From Argopecten irradians (lineage: Eukaryota > Mollusca > Bivalvia > Pectinida > Pectinidae), in NCBI RefSeq assembly GCF_041381155.1, contig NC_091134.1, positions 64,038,902 through 64,102,901 of the forward strand: a stretch of 64,000 nt of DNA, in the 5' to 3' direction. Below the pieces are notes generated by a model. It was given only the letters and a program-made list of their open reading frames with translations. It was not told where the DNA came from and searched no databases. Of the stretch, positions 43,618 to 55,949 are shown piece by piece. The position numbers and the translations under genes were made by a program. The stretch's first letter is position 1. Every line of letters begins with the position of its first letter.

Positions 43618-45074
43618 CGTAGTGAGAAGCTGATGCTTCATACTTAAGTCATGACATAACATTTTGGCTCGGCTAGAGAAATGACGTAACATTGTGCAAA
43701 TGGTAACCCTGCCACCCGTAACCAAATTAAAGCGTTGTAGAGGTTGTCGAATATTGTCCTGCATGTTAGGTCTCAATTGCCCTAGTTGAGTGTTTTCTAA
43801 GCTACACGGTTAACTACTGGTTTGTCATCGTATAGTAGTAGAGAATCTTTATATGTTCAAAGTGATTTAGCAGCTTTATCAAATCATTGCATCAGAAGAA
43901 AACTCCTTGAAAAAATATGTTGATCAAAGAATCAAATTATGTCACGATTCTCAAGATTATATTCCATAGTTATATATTTACACTTGCTAGGCTTGATCAC
44001 TATACGTAAGTACTAGCCTAGCCGATTTTGTTTACCATAACTGCATGGTAACATTGAACTTTGAACTTGCGTATGAAAATATTCTATGCAACGAAAAGGG
44101 GCTACTTTTTTAAAAGAAACACATGGCTTTGTTTACATTTTGACGTAACAGTACGTGTATATTGCTGTTTTTCATAGAATTTGGGGAAAATGTAAACAAT
44201 ACATATATGTTTTATATTTATATATGATACAAACATTTTTAAAATTAACAATTGTATAAAGAAACGGGAAAAATATCCCGACCGGGGCGACGTGCAGCGC
44301 TTTCATTTTTGTTAAAAATGATGGATGTCAAATGTAAACATTACCTCTGTGTCTGTGTCCTACGATCGAGTCTTTTGGGTTGACGGGCGTGAAACCCACT
44401 GACAGAGATAGGTCAGTTATAAACATATTCTCTTGTCTTTGTTCTTTGAGAAATTAATCATGTGTATTATAAAACATGCACCGCTAATTATCCACGTGTT
44501 GACAGTTCCGCGTCACCACAAATACATTGTATCCATCGAACACAAGTGAATTTGTTTCATCTATCGATGGCGATATGGATCTAAGCGTAGATTATATAAT
44601 CACATGGCTCCCAAGGATGTAATACCGTCAAATCAGACGACATCTCAAACACATTGAGCTACTTGAAAATCGGTGTTTTGCCAACTTCGGCAAACTAAAG
44701 TGTGTAAGCGTGCGTCAGCTTCGCCTCGCTGCACAATAACGGTCACCGATCGCGAGTTCACACATGTGGCCGTGTACAAATTCTTTGTTATTACGCTATA
44801 TATTAACTTTTAGCAAAATTGAATATATATTTAAAGTTCTGATCTGATTAAATAAAATTATCTCTGAAATTTACTTTGTTTGTCATGTTTATTTTACACT
44901 AAAATATTGAACTTTTTTGTCGTCGCGGATGAATAATTCTACCTTACGTGAAGCGTCACCATTCGCTGTTCAAATGAGTAAGCTCCTCCCACTTTTGACC
45001 GACATTTATTGAATAATTACGTCACTTTCAAATGACAATTTTATTGCATGAAATTTTAATAAAAAGTCGTGTGA

Positions 45075-45252
45075 GTGTAAATATAGGGATTGGATTTCGT
45101 TTTTATGTTAACCATGCTTGTATGGAGCAATTCCTCTAAGAATATATTCAATATGGGGCGCTAACGCGCCCCATAGAATATATTCTTAGAGGAATTGCTC
45201 CATACAAGCATGGTTAACATCAAAACGAAATCCAATCCCTATATATTTACAC
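45075..45252. repeat. Palindrome P1, ~88-bp arms, GC-rich core
   Basis: GTGTAAATATAGGGATTGG leads to the core GGGGCGC-TAAC-GCGCCCC at about 45155-45172, and the sequence then runs back to TATATATTTACAC. The arms differ at only a few bases. Confidence 0.9.
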
Positions 45253-46312
45253 TTGCTAGGCTTGATCACTATACGTAAGTACTAGCCTAGCCGATTTTGT
45301 TTACCATAACTGCATGGTAACATTGAACTTTGAACTTGCGTATGAAAATATTCTATGCAACGTAAAGGGGCTACTTTTTTTAAAAGAAACACATGGCTTT
45401 GTTTACATTTTGACGTAACAGTACGTGTATATTGCTGTTTTTCATAGAATTTGGGGAAAATGTAAACAATACATAAATGTTTTATATTTATATATGATAC
45501 AAACATTTTTAAAATTAACAATTGTATAAAGAAACGGGAAAAATATCCCGACCGGGGCGACGTGCAGCGCTTTCATTTTTGTTAAAAATGATGGATGTCA
45601 AATGTAAACATTACCTCTGTGTCTGTGTCCTACGATCGAGTCTTTTGGGTTGACGGGCGTGAGACCCACTGATAGAGATAGATCAGTTATAAACATATTC
45701 TCTTGTCTTTGTTCTTTGAGAAATTAATCATGTGTATTATAAAACATGCACCGCTAATAATCCACGTGTTGACAGTTCCGCGTCACCACAAATACATTGT
45801 ATCCATCGAACACAAGTGAATTTGTTTCATCTATCGATGGCGATATGGATCTAAGCGTAGATTATATAATCACATGGCTCCCAAGGATGTAATACCGTCA
45901 AATCAGACGACATCTCAAACACATTGAGCTACTTGAAAATCGGTGTTTTGCCAACTTCGGCAAACTAAAGTGTGTAAGCGTGCGTCAGCTTCGCCTCGCT
46001 GCACAATAACGGTCACCGAGTTCACACATGTGGCCGTGTACAAATTCTTTGTTATTACGCTATATATATTTAAAGTTGTGATCTGATTAAATAAAGTTAT
46101 CTCTGAAATTTACTTTGTTTGTCATGTTTATTTTACACTAAAATATTGAACTTTTTGTCGTCGCGGATGAATAATTCTACCTTACGTGAAGCGTCACCAT
46201 TCGCTGTTCAAATGAGTAAGCTCCTCCCACTTTTGACCGACATTTATTGAATAATTACGTCACTTTCAAATGACAATTTTATTGCATGAAATATTAATAA
46301 AAAGTCGTGTGA

Positions 46313-46490
46313 GTGTAAATATAGGGATTGGATTTCGTTTTTATGTTAACCATGCTTGTATGGAGCAATTCCTCTAAGAATATATTCAATATGGGGCGCT
46401 AACGCGCCCCATAGAATATATTCTTAGAGGAATTGCTCCATACAAGCATGGTTAACATAAAAACGAAATCCAATCCCTATATATTTACAC
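46313..46490. repeat. Palindrome P2
   Basis: Same structure and core as P1, between units 2 and 3. Confidence 0.9.
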
Positions 46491-47573
46491 TTGTTAGGCT
46501 TAATCACTATACGTAAGTACTAGCCTAGCCGATTTTGTTTACCATAACTGCATGGTAACATTGAACTTTGAACTTGCGTATGAAAATATTCTATGCAACG
46601 TAAAGGGGCTACTTTTTTTAAAAGAAACACATGGCTTTGTTTACATTTTGACGTAACATTACGTGTATATTGCTGTTTTTCATAGAATTTGGGGAAAATG
46701 TAAACAATACATATATGTTTTATATTTATATATGATACAAACATTTTTAAAATTAACAATTGTATAAAGAAACGGGAAAAATATCCCGACCGGGGCGACG
46801 TGCAGCGCTTTCATTTTTGTTAAAAATGATGGATGTCAGATGTAAACATTACCTCTGTGTCTGTGTCCTACGATCGAGTCTTTTGGGTTGACTGGCGTGA
46901 GACCCACTGACAGAGATAGGTCAGTTATAAACATATTCTCTTGTCTTTGTTCTTTGAGAAATTAATCATGTGTATTATAAAACATGCACCGCTTGTAATC
47001 CACGTGTTGACAGTCACACGTCACCACAAATACATTGTATCCATCGAACACAAGTGAAGTTGTTTCATCTATAGATGGCGATGGATCTAAGCGTAGATTA
47101 TATCACATGGCTCCGAAGGATGTAATATCGTCAAGTCAGACGACAATCTCAAACAAATTTAGCTACTTGAACATCGGTGTTTTGACAACTTCGGAAAACT
47201 CCAGTGTGTAAGCGTGCGTCAGCCTCGCCTCGCTTCACAATAACGGTCACCGAGTTCACACATGTGGCCGAGTACAAATACTTTATGTTATTACGCTATA
47301 TATTAACTTTTAGCAAAATTGAATACCTATTTAAAGTTCTGATATGATTAAATAAAATTATCACTGAAATTTACTCTGTTTGTCATGTTCATTTTACATT
47401 AAAATATTGAATTTTTTTTCGTCGCGGATGAATAATTCTATCCTACGTGAAGAGTCATCATTCGCTGTTCAATTGAGTAAGCTCCTCCCACTTTTGACCG
47501 ACTTTTATTGAATAATTACGTCACTTTCAAATGACGATTTTATTGCATAAAATATAAAAGAAAAGTCTTGTGA

Positions 47574-47742
47574 GTGTAAATATAGGGATTGGATTTCGTT
47601 TTTATGTTAACCATGCTTGTATGGAGCAATTCCTCTAAGAATATATTCAATATGGGGCGCTAACGCGCCCCATAGAATATATTCTTAGAGGAATTGCTCC
47701 ATACAAGCATGGTGAACATAAAACGAAATCCAATCCCTATAT
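47574..47742. repeat. Palindrome P3
   Basis: Same structure after unit 3; the right arm ends at CCCTATATAATTG, where unique sequence begins. Confidence 0.9.
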
Positions 47743-47940
47743 AATTGATGTCCCTTCTTTTATTTTCTCTCTTCGAAAACATTTAAATGTCATCTTATGT
47801 ATTATATGTTTTAGTAAAGTCATATCGGAAGAGGGCTGTACAGAAGTTTGAAACGTGTGCCCAATCCCATTGTATATAAATCAAAAGTTGAAGCCTATTG
47901 CGATTTCAATTCGTTCAAAACATTAACTTACATATTAAAA

Positions 47941-48135
47941 ATGCGACTGTTTACCTGTATACTTGTTTTTTGCTTTTTTGAATGGGTAATGTATACTGCA
48001 GAATATTTCAATTGCATGTTGCACTGCTTCCTATCAATGAATGAAATTATTGTTTCGTTTGTTGCTACAGTGAAAATAGAATTTGGGCGACGTAAACTGA
48101 TAACGTTACAAGATGTCAGTAGTATAAACAATTGA
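47941..48135 (+). CDS. Possible small secreted or membrane protein, 64 residues
   Basis: The ATG at 47941 gives MRLFTCILVFCFFEWVMYTA followed by a short Cys-containing stretch (EYFNCMLHCFLSMNEII). The hydrophobic start looks like a signal peptide or anchor. AATAAA lies at 48161-48166, 26 bp after the stop, as in a compact 3' end. An ATG farther up (47848) would extend the frame but bury the hydrophobic start. Family unknown; it could be chance in AT-rich DNA. Confidence 0.25.
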   Translation: MRLFTCILVFCFFEWVMYTAEYFNCMLHCFLSMNEIIVSFVATVKIEFGRRKLITLQDVSSINN

Positions 48136-48169
48136 CCTGAGTATTCCCGTTGTAAAACCAAATAAAACA

Positions 48170-50083
48170 TCGTCTTCTTGTTTTATTGACCTTGTTCATG
48201 GCTCTTTACGCATTGTACAATAAAATAGGGATCCGTTTGCCCCATACTTGCCAATCATCACAGTTACTTGCCACCAGATATAGCTTTTCAGTGTTTCTGA
48301 AAAATCAGCACTAATGTGGTCAAATAAAATACAATTGGTCTTCATCTTCAGAAAGCCGCCATTTCTGCACACACTTGTATGGACTTCATCCATGCCACAT
48401 TCTTGTCCTTTCATGTAGAACCTTATTTGCTGGTGCAAAGAGATGACAGCTAGTTTCCGTTTAGGACTTACACCCCGTTTATAATGTGAATGAAATACGA
48501 TTCGAGAGAAAGACCTTTAAAACAATCAATATACACAATTTAATGCCATCGTGGCACAAATGATGTCTTGTGGTGGTGAAAGCCTACCAAGCTTCGCCCA
48601 TGTTTAAAGATGAATTGAGTCTAACAAAGTGTCAAAAGAACTATGGAGATACATAATAAAATGGTGATTATATGTTCTCCAATGGCACGTTTTTTTCGTT
48701 TTATTATCATTTTTTATGATGTGAAAATGAGATAAAGTATGCACTAAAGTTGGTGTTTTTTTCTGGTATAAGCTAATGGTACCAGATAACCTGGGATTAC
48801 CAGTGCAGTGACAAATAAAGAATCTATCTTTGTGTAGGCTTCAGCTCCACGCACACTTAGGAGCCAGGAGTGATTTACATCCCTACTGAATAAAGATGGC
48901 GCGTGTCGGTGACAGTGCGGTCCGTGACAGAACACAGTTTACGTATCCTAACAGATTTGTTTATATTAGTGATACACGCGTACGTGGAGTAGGATTTCCA
49001 TAGAGACAGAGCCTCTCCCACCTTTTTTTTGTACCGCTGAATGTTATATGTAATCAAAGTGGTTTCCACAAAAAAGTGATTTGCTGCTTCATAGTTTCTT
49101 TCTAAGGTCATATATCCATTCGTACTATAATTGATGGGGTTTCTATTTGAAATATCTAACAACATGCATATGACCCGCTAGCAATGCACGGAAAATAACA
49201 CATGAGAAAAAACATGATTCATGTCTAGTATTTTGTGGGTATTGTTTGACGAAAATAGTAGTTATATTGGTTGATGGGATGAATTACAAATTATCATTTA
49301 GTCGATGTTTTAATGTACATTTACTAAAAAGGATGTGGTAAGTAATCATTAAGAAAGCGCTTGGCCAATAACGAAAAAAACCCTAATAATACATGTAGAT
49401 TTATTTTCGTTCCATAAAACCGAAAAATGACTGAAACACAATATCTACTGGGAACAGTGTTATTAAATGATGAAGTCAAGACCGTGTAAACGAAGACAAA
49501 CGCACTTATCAAACAAGACAACATGACCAAGAGAACAGTCGTCGTTAGTTGGTTGATCGAATACATGTGTTATACAATTATACACTCAATATAAATCTGT
49601 TAGTATTGTTACGTTTACTGACATAATACAATCTATTGTTCTTGATAGATATGGATATTTCATTAGTCTCGATAACAATTAGTTTTTTGTCATTCGTTTC
49701 TTATTTAACAGTCCGATGATATATGTAGTTTCAACCAATCAAATAAGACGAATGATGGTGCGGAGATTAAATGTGTTGTTTCTCTCATTGAAAAGTCTTG
49801 TAAGACATGAAGTCTTCGGCAAAGAGAATTTACAAATAGAATTCTGACTAAATAGAGAATTTCACTATTCTACGGTTGTAGAAGCATGATAATATAGAGT
49901 CTGTCAGAGTGGGGAATTTGTCGTAGAATAATACCATGACATGTATTGATTGATCCCGATAGTTTTCTGTTCAGTCAAGCGAGACAGAGATATGTAAATT
50001 AAAGACATCGTTGAGTTGCTGAGAGCCTAAAACAATAAATAATTTACCCTGAAACATTAAATCCACATTCCTTTGTTACAAAC
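48170..50083. other. Non-coding stretch
   Basis: Only short unrecognised ORFs on either strand; no repeats noted. Confidence 0.4.
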
Positions 50084-50230
50084 ATGACTTCAGTATTATT
50101 ACTGCCATTCCTGTTTTGTTTGTCGACATGGGAAGTTTTGCTTGAACGTGTTTGTAGGAAAGAAGATAGCACGTACCGTTACCACATTAAGGTATTATAC
50201 TGTCTGGTATGTAACCCGAACTGTAGTTAA
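50084..50230 (+). CDS. 48-residue ORF with signal-peptide-like start, reading into the 63-bp array
   Basis: MTSVLLLPFLFCLSTWEVLL is a typical short signal peptide (hydrophobic core LLLPFLFCL). ERVCRKEDSTYRYHIK follows, then VLYCLVCNPNCS and a stop. The last ~20 residues are encoded by the first monomer of the 63-bp array, in the strand and frame in which every monomer ends in TAA. The mature part would have four cysteines. No homologue recognised. It may be a host gene whose end was replaced by, or gave rise to, the array; chance is also possible. Confidence 0.3.
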   Translation: MTSVLLLPFLFCLSTWEVLLERVCRKEDSTYRYHIKVLYCLVCNPNCS

Positions 50231-53200
50231 AACACGTACCGTTACCACATAAAGGTATTATACTGTCTGGTATGTCACCCGAACCGTAGTTAAAACACGT
50301 ACCGTTACCACATTAAGGTATTATACTGTCTGGTATGTAATCCGAACTGTAGTTAAAACACGTACCGTTACCACATAAAGGTATTATACTGTCTGGTATG
50401 TAATCCGAACCGTAGTTAAAACACGTACCGTTACCACATAAAGGTATTATACTGTCTGGTATGTAATCCGAACCGTAGTTAAAACACGTACCGTTACCAC
50501 ATAAAGGTATTATACTGTCTGGTATGTAATCCGAACCGTAGTTAAAACACGTACCGTTACCACATAAAGGTATTATACTGTCTGGTATGTAATCCGAACC
50601 GTAGTTAAAACACGTACCGTTATCACATAAAGGTATTACACTGTCTGGTATGTAATCCGAACTGTAGTTAAAACACGTACGGTTATCACATAAAGGTATT
50701 ACACTGTCTGGTATGTAACCCGAACCGTAGTTAAAACACGTACCGTTATCACATAAAGGTATTACACTGTCTGGTATGTAATCCGAACTGTAGTTAAAAC
50801 ACGTACCGTTATCACATAAAGGTATTACACTGTCTGGTATGTAATCCGAACTGTAGTTAAAACACATACCGTTACCACATAAAGGTATTACACTGTCTGG
50901 TATGTAACCCGAACCGTAGTTAAAACACGTACCGTTATCACATAAAGGTATTACACTGTCTGGTATGTAATCCGAACCGTAGTTAAAACACATACCGTTA
51001 TCACATAAAGGTATTACACTGTCTGGTATGTAATCCGAACTGTAGTTAAAACACATACCGTTATCACATTAACATATTACACTGTCTGGTATGTAACCCG
51101 AACCGTAGTTAAAACACGAACCGTTATCACATAAAGGTATTACACTGTCTTGTATGTAACCCGAACCGTAGTTAAAACACGTACCGTTACCACATAAAGG
51201 TATTACACTGTCTGGTATGTAATCCGAACTGTAGTTAAAACACGTACCGTTACCACATTAAGATATTACACTGTCTGGTATGTAATCCGAACTGTAGTTA
51301 AAACACGTACCGTTACCACATTAAGGTATTACACTGTCTGGTATGTAATCCGAACCGTAGTTAAAACACGTACCGTTACCACATAAAGGTATTACACTGT
51401 CTGGTATGTAACCCGAACCGTAGTTAAAACACATACCGTTATCACATAAAGGTATTACACTGTCTGGTATGTAACCCGAACTGTAGTTAAAACACGTACC
51501 GTTACCACATAAAGGTATTATACTGTCTGGTATGTAACCCGAACCGTAGTTAAAACACGTACCGTTACCACATAAAGGTATTACACTGTCTGGTATGTAA
51601 CCCGAACCGTAGTTAAAACACGTACCGTTACCACATAAAGGTATTACACTGTCTGGTATGTAATCCGAACTGTAGTTAAAACACGTACCGTTACCACATT
51701 AAGATATTACACTGTCTGGTATGTAATCCGAACCGTAGTTAAAACACGTACCGTTACCACATAAAGGTATTACACTGTCTGGTATGTAATCTGAACTGTA
51801 GTTAAAACACATACCGTTACCACATAAAGGTATTACACTGTCTGGTATGTAACCCGAACCGTAGTTAAAACACGTACCGTTATCACATAAAGGTATTACA
51901 CTGTCTGGTATGTAATCCGAACCGTAGTTAAAACACATACCGTTATCACATAAAGGTATTACACTGTCTGGTATGTAATCCGAACTGTAGTTAAAACACA
52001 TACCGTTACCACATTAAGGTATTATACTGTCTGGTATGTAATCCGAACTGTAGTTAAAACACGTACCGTTACCACATAAAGGTATTACACTGTCTGGTAT
52101 GTCACCCGAACCGTAGTTAAAACACGTACCGTTATCACATAAAGGTATTACACTGTCTGGTATGTAATCCGAACTGTAGTTAAAACACATACCGTTATCA
52201 CATAAAGGTATTACACTGTCTGGTATGTAACTCGAACCGTAGTTAAAACACGTACCGTTACCACATAAAGGTATTACACTGTCTGGTATGTAACCCGAAC
52301 CGTAGTTTAAACACGTACCGTTATCACATAAAGGTATTACACTGTCTGGTATGTAACCCGAACCGTAGTTAAAACACGAACCGTTATCACATAAAGGTAT
52401 TACACTGTCTTGTATGTAACCCGAACCGTAGTTAAAACACGTACCGTTACCACATAAAGGTATTACACTGTCTGGTATGTAATCCGAACTGTAGTTAAAA
52501 CACGTACCGTTACCACATTAAGATATTACACTGTCTGGTATGTAATCCGAACTGTAGTTAAAACACGTACCGTTACCACATTAAGGTATTACACTGTCTG
52601 GTATGTAATCCGAACCGTAGTTAAAACACGTACCGTTACCACATAAAGGTATTACACTGTCTGGTATGTAACCCGAACTGTAGTTAAAACACATACCGTT
52701 ATCACATAAAGGTATTACACTGTCTGGTATGTAACCCGAACTGTAGTTAAAACACGTACCGTTACCACATAAAGGTATTACACTGTCTGGTATGTAACCC
52801 GAACCGTAGTTAAAACACATACCGTTATCACATAAAGTTATTACACTGTCTGGTATGTAATCCGAACCGTAGTTAAAACACGTACCGTTACCACATAAAG
52901 GTATTATACTGTCTTGTATGTAACCCGAACCGTAGTTAAAACACATACCGCTATCACATAAAGGTATTACACTGTCTGGTATGTAACCCGAACCGTAGTT
53001 AAAACACGTACGGTTACCACATAAAGGTATTACACTGTCTGGTATGTAACCCGAACCGTAGTTAAAACACGTACCGTTACCACATAAAGGTATTACACTG
53101 TCTGGTATGTAACCCGAACTGTAGTTAAAACAACCCGACGTAGTTAAAACACGTACCGTTACCACATAAAGGTATTACACTGTCTGGTATGTAACCCGAA

Positions 53201-55860
53201 CCGTAGTTACAACACGTACCGTTATCACATAAAGGTATTACACCGTCTTGTATGTAACCCGAACCGTAGATAAAACACGTACCGTTACCACATAAAGGTA
53301 TTATACTGTCTTGTATGTAACCCGAAGCGTAGTTACAACACGCACCGTTATCACATAAAGGTATTACACTGTAAAACACATACCGTTATCACATAAAGGT
53401 ATTACACTGTAAAACACATACCGTTATCACATAAAGGTATTACACTGTCTGGTATGTAACCCGAACCGTAGTTAAAACACGTACCGTTACCACATAAAGG
53501 TATTACACTGTCTGGTATGTAACCCGAACCGTAGTTAAAACACGTACCGTTATCACATAAAGGTATTACACTGTCTTGTATGTAACCCAAACCGTAGTTA
53601 AAACACGTACCGTTATCACATAAAGGTATTACACTGTCTGGTATGTAACCCGAACCGTAGTTACAACACGTACCGTTACCACATAAAGGTATTACACTGT
53701 CTGGTATGTCACCCGAACCGTAATTAAAACACGTATCGTTATCACATAAAGGTATTACACTGTCTGGTATGCCACCCGAACCGTAGTTAAAACACGTACC
53801 GTTACCACATAAAGGTATTACACTGTCTGGTATGTCACCCGAACCGTAGTTACAACACGCACCGTTACCACATAAAGGTATTACACTGTCTGGTATGTCA
53901 CCCGAACCGTAGTTAAAACACGTACCGTTACCACATAAAGGTATTACACTGTCTGGTATGTCACCCGAACCGTAGTTAAAACACGTACCGTTACCACATA
54001 AAGGTATAACACTGTCTTGTATGTAACCCGAACCGTAGTTACAACACGTACCGTTACCACATAAAGGTATTACACTGTCTGGTATGTCACCCGAACCGTA
54101 ATTAAAACACGTACCGTTATCACATAAAGGTTTACACTGTCTGGTATGCCACCCGAACCGTAGTTACAACACGTACCGTTACCACATAAAGGTATAACAC
54201 TGTCTGGTATGTCACCCGAACCGTAGTTACAACACGTACCGTTACCACATAAAGGTATTACACTGTCTGGTATGTCACCCGAACCGTAGTTAAAACACGT
54301 ACCGTTACCACATAAAGGTATTACACTGTCTGGTATGTAACCCGAACCGTAGTTAAAACACGTACCGTTATCACGTAAAGGTATTACACAGTCTGGTATG
54401 TAACCCGAACCGTAGTTAAAACACGTACCGTTATCACATAAAGGTATTACACTGTCTTGTATGTAACCCGAACCGTAGTTACAACACGTACCGTTATCAC
54501 ATAAAGGTATTACACTGTCTGGTATGTAACCCGAACCGTAGTTAAAACACGTACCGTTTCCACATAAAGGTATTATACTGTCTGGAATGTAACCCGAACC
54601 GTAGTTACAACACGTACCGTTACCACGTAAAGTCATTACACTGTCTGGTATGTAACCCGAACCGTAGTTAAAACACGTACCGTTATCACATAAAGGTATT
54701 ACACTGTCTTGTATGTAACCCGAACCGTAGTTAAAACACGTACCGTTATCATATAAAGGTATTACACTGTCTTGTATGTAACCCGAACCGTAGTTACAAC
54801 ACGTACCGTTATCACATAAAGGTATTACACTGTCTTGTATGTAACCCGAACCGTAGTTAAAACACATACCGTTATCACATAAAGGTATTACACTGTCTGG
54901 TATGTAACCCGAACCGTAGTTAAAACACGTACCGTTATCACATAAAGATATTACACTGTCTGGTATGTAACCCGAACCGTAGTTAAAACACATACCGTTA
55001 TCACATAAAGGTATTACACTGTCTGGTATATAACCCGAACCGTAGTTTAAACACGTACCGTTATCACATAAAGGTATTACACTGTCTTGTATGTAACCCG
55101 AACCGTTGTTAAAACACATATCGTTATCACATAAAGGTATTACACTGTCTGGTATGTAACCCGAACCGTAGTTAAAACACGTACCGTTATCACATAAAGG
55201 TATTACACTGTCTTGTATGTAACCCGAACCGTAGTTAAAACACATACCGTTATCACATAAAGGTATTACACTGTCTGGTATGTAACCCGAACCGTAGTTA
55301 AAACACGTACCGTTATCACATAAAGATATTACACTGTCTGGTATGTAACCCGAACCGTAGTTAAAACACGTACCGTTATCACATAAAGGTATTACACTGT
55401 CTGGTATGTAACCCGAACCGTAGTTTAAACACGTACCGTTATCACATAAAGGTATTACACTGTCTTGTATGTAACCCGAACCGTAGTTAAAACACTTATC
55501 GTTATCACATAAAGGTATTACACTGTCTGGTATGTAACCCGAACCGTAGTTAAAACACGTACCGTTATCACATAAAGGTATTACACTGTCTTGTATGTAA
55601 CCCGAACCGTAGTTAAAACACGTACCGTTATCACATAAAGGTATTACACTGTCTGGTATGTAACCCGAACCGTAGTTAAAACACGTACCGTTACCACATA
55701 ACGGTATTACACTGTTTGGTATGTAACCCGAACCGAAGTTAAAACACATACCGTTACCACATAAAGGTATTACACTGTCTGGTATGTAACCCGAACCGTA
55801 GTTAAAACACATACCGTTACCACATAAAGGTATTACACTGTCTGGTATGTAACCCGACAC
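50170..55860. repeat. 63-bp minisatellite, ~90 copies, with 20-, 15- and 6-unit higher-order copies
   Basis: Consensus GTACCGTTATCACATAAAGG, TATTACACTGTCTGGTATGT, AACCCGAACCGTAGTTAAAA, CAC. Marker runs repeat at 1,260 bp (20 units; for example ACACGAACCG at ~51114 and ~52374), at 945 bp (15 units; ~50861 and ~51806) and at 378 bp (6 units; ~54863 and ~55241). Between 53369 and 53420 some units are shortened to AAAACACATACCG.... The monomer contains donor-like CTG|GTATGT and acceptor-like CCGTAG. Confidence 0.95.
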
Positions 55861-55875
55861 GTACCCAGAAAGCAT
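54070..55875 (-). CDS. 601-codon ORF of 21-residue repeats within the 63-bp array (doubtful gene)
   Basis: On the minus strand the 63-bp unit reads as a 21-mer: YGSGYIPDSVIPLCDNGTCF plus N. Further open blocks of the same repeat lie at 50313-51056 (247), 51699-52001 (100), 52581-53165 (194) and 53402-53590 (62). Each repeat has two cysteines in LC-D/G-NGTC. Against a real gene: there is no signal peptide, the start MLSGYVSGYI is at the array edge, units with TAA in place of the Leu codon are common in the left half, and the variation changes residues freely (D/G, G/S, T/M, Y/D). Spurious translation of a satellite is more likely. Confidence 0.25.
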   Translation of the reverse strand: MLSGYVSGYIPDSVIPLCGNGMCFNYGSGYIPDSVIPLCGNGMCFNFGSGYIPNSVIPLCGNGTCFNYGSGYIPDSVIPLCDNGTCFNYGSGYIQDSVIPLCDNGTCFNYGSGYIPDSVIPLCDNDKCFNYGSGYIQDSVIPLCDNGTCLNYGSGYIPDSVIPLCDNGTCFNYGSGYIPDSVISLCDNGTCFNYGSGYIPDSVIPLCDNGMCFNYGSGYIQDSVIPLCDNGTCFNYGSGYIPDSVIPLCDNDMCFNNGSGYIQDSVIPLCDNGTCLNYGSGYIPDSVIPLCDNGMCFNYGSGYIPDSVISLCDNGTCFNYGSGYIPDSVIPLCDNGMCFNYGSGYIQDSVIPLCDNGTCCNYGSGYIQDSVIPLYDNGTCFNYGSGYIQDSVIPLCDNGTCFNYGSGYIPDSVMTLRGNGTCCNYGSGYIPDSIIPLCGNGTCFNYGSGYIPDSVIPLCDNGTCCNYGSGYIQDSVIPLCDNGTCFNYGSGYIPDCVIPLRDNGTCFNYGSGYIPDSVIPLCGNGTCFNYGSGDIPDSVIPLCGNGTCCNYGSGDIPDSVIPLCGNGTCCNYGSGGIPDSVNLYVITVRVLITVRVTYQTV

Positions 55876-55949
55876 GTAGTATTACAACGGTACGGTAACA
55901 AAACATGGACAAAAGGAGAACTGAATAGTGATAGATTAATAACATTATG

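Larger units (their letters stand above)
43971..47742. repeat. Three tandem ~1.25-kb units, each closed by a long palindrome
   Basis: Units start at about 43971, 45241 and 46479 (TATATATTTACACTTG.TAGG) and are visibly close copies, spaced 1,269 and 1,238 bp. Each ends in a ~178-bp palindrome (see separate entries). Within a unit there are shorter stems (GCTAGGCT/AGCCTAGC; TTACCATAACTGCATGGTAA). The minus-strand 79-codon ORFs at 45282 and 46520 are the same sequence, have no recognisable family, and are not counted as genes. The third unit is the most diverged. No left palindrome precedes the first unit. Confidence 0.9.

Noticed and set aside
45282-46759. Two 79-codon minus-strand ORFs (MLILKMFVSYINIKH...) as a duplicated gene
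   Set aside because: Both are the same place in the tandem 1.25-kb unit; composition is random AT-rich and no family is recognised.
54070-55875. EGF-like repeat protein (LCDNGTC motif)
   Set aside because: Only two cysteines per 21-mer, without the six-cysteine spacing of an EGF domain.
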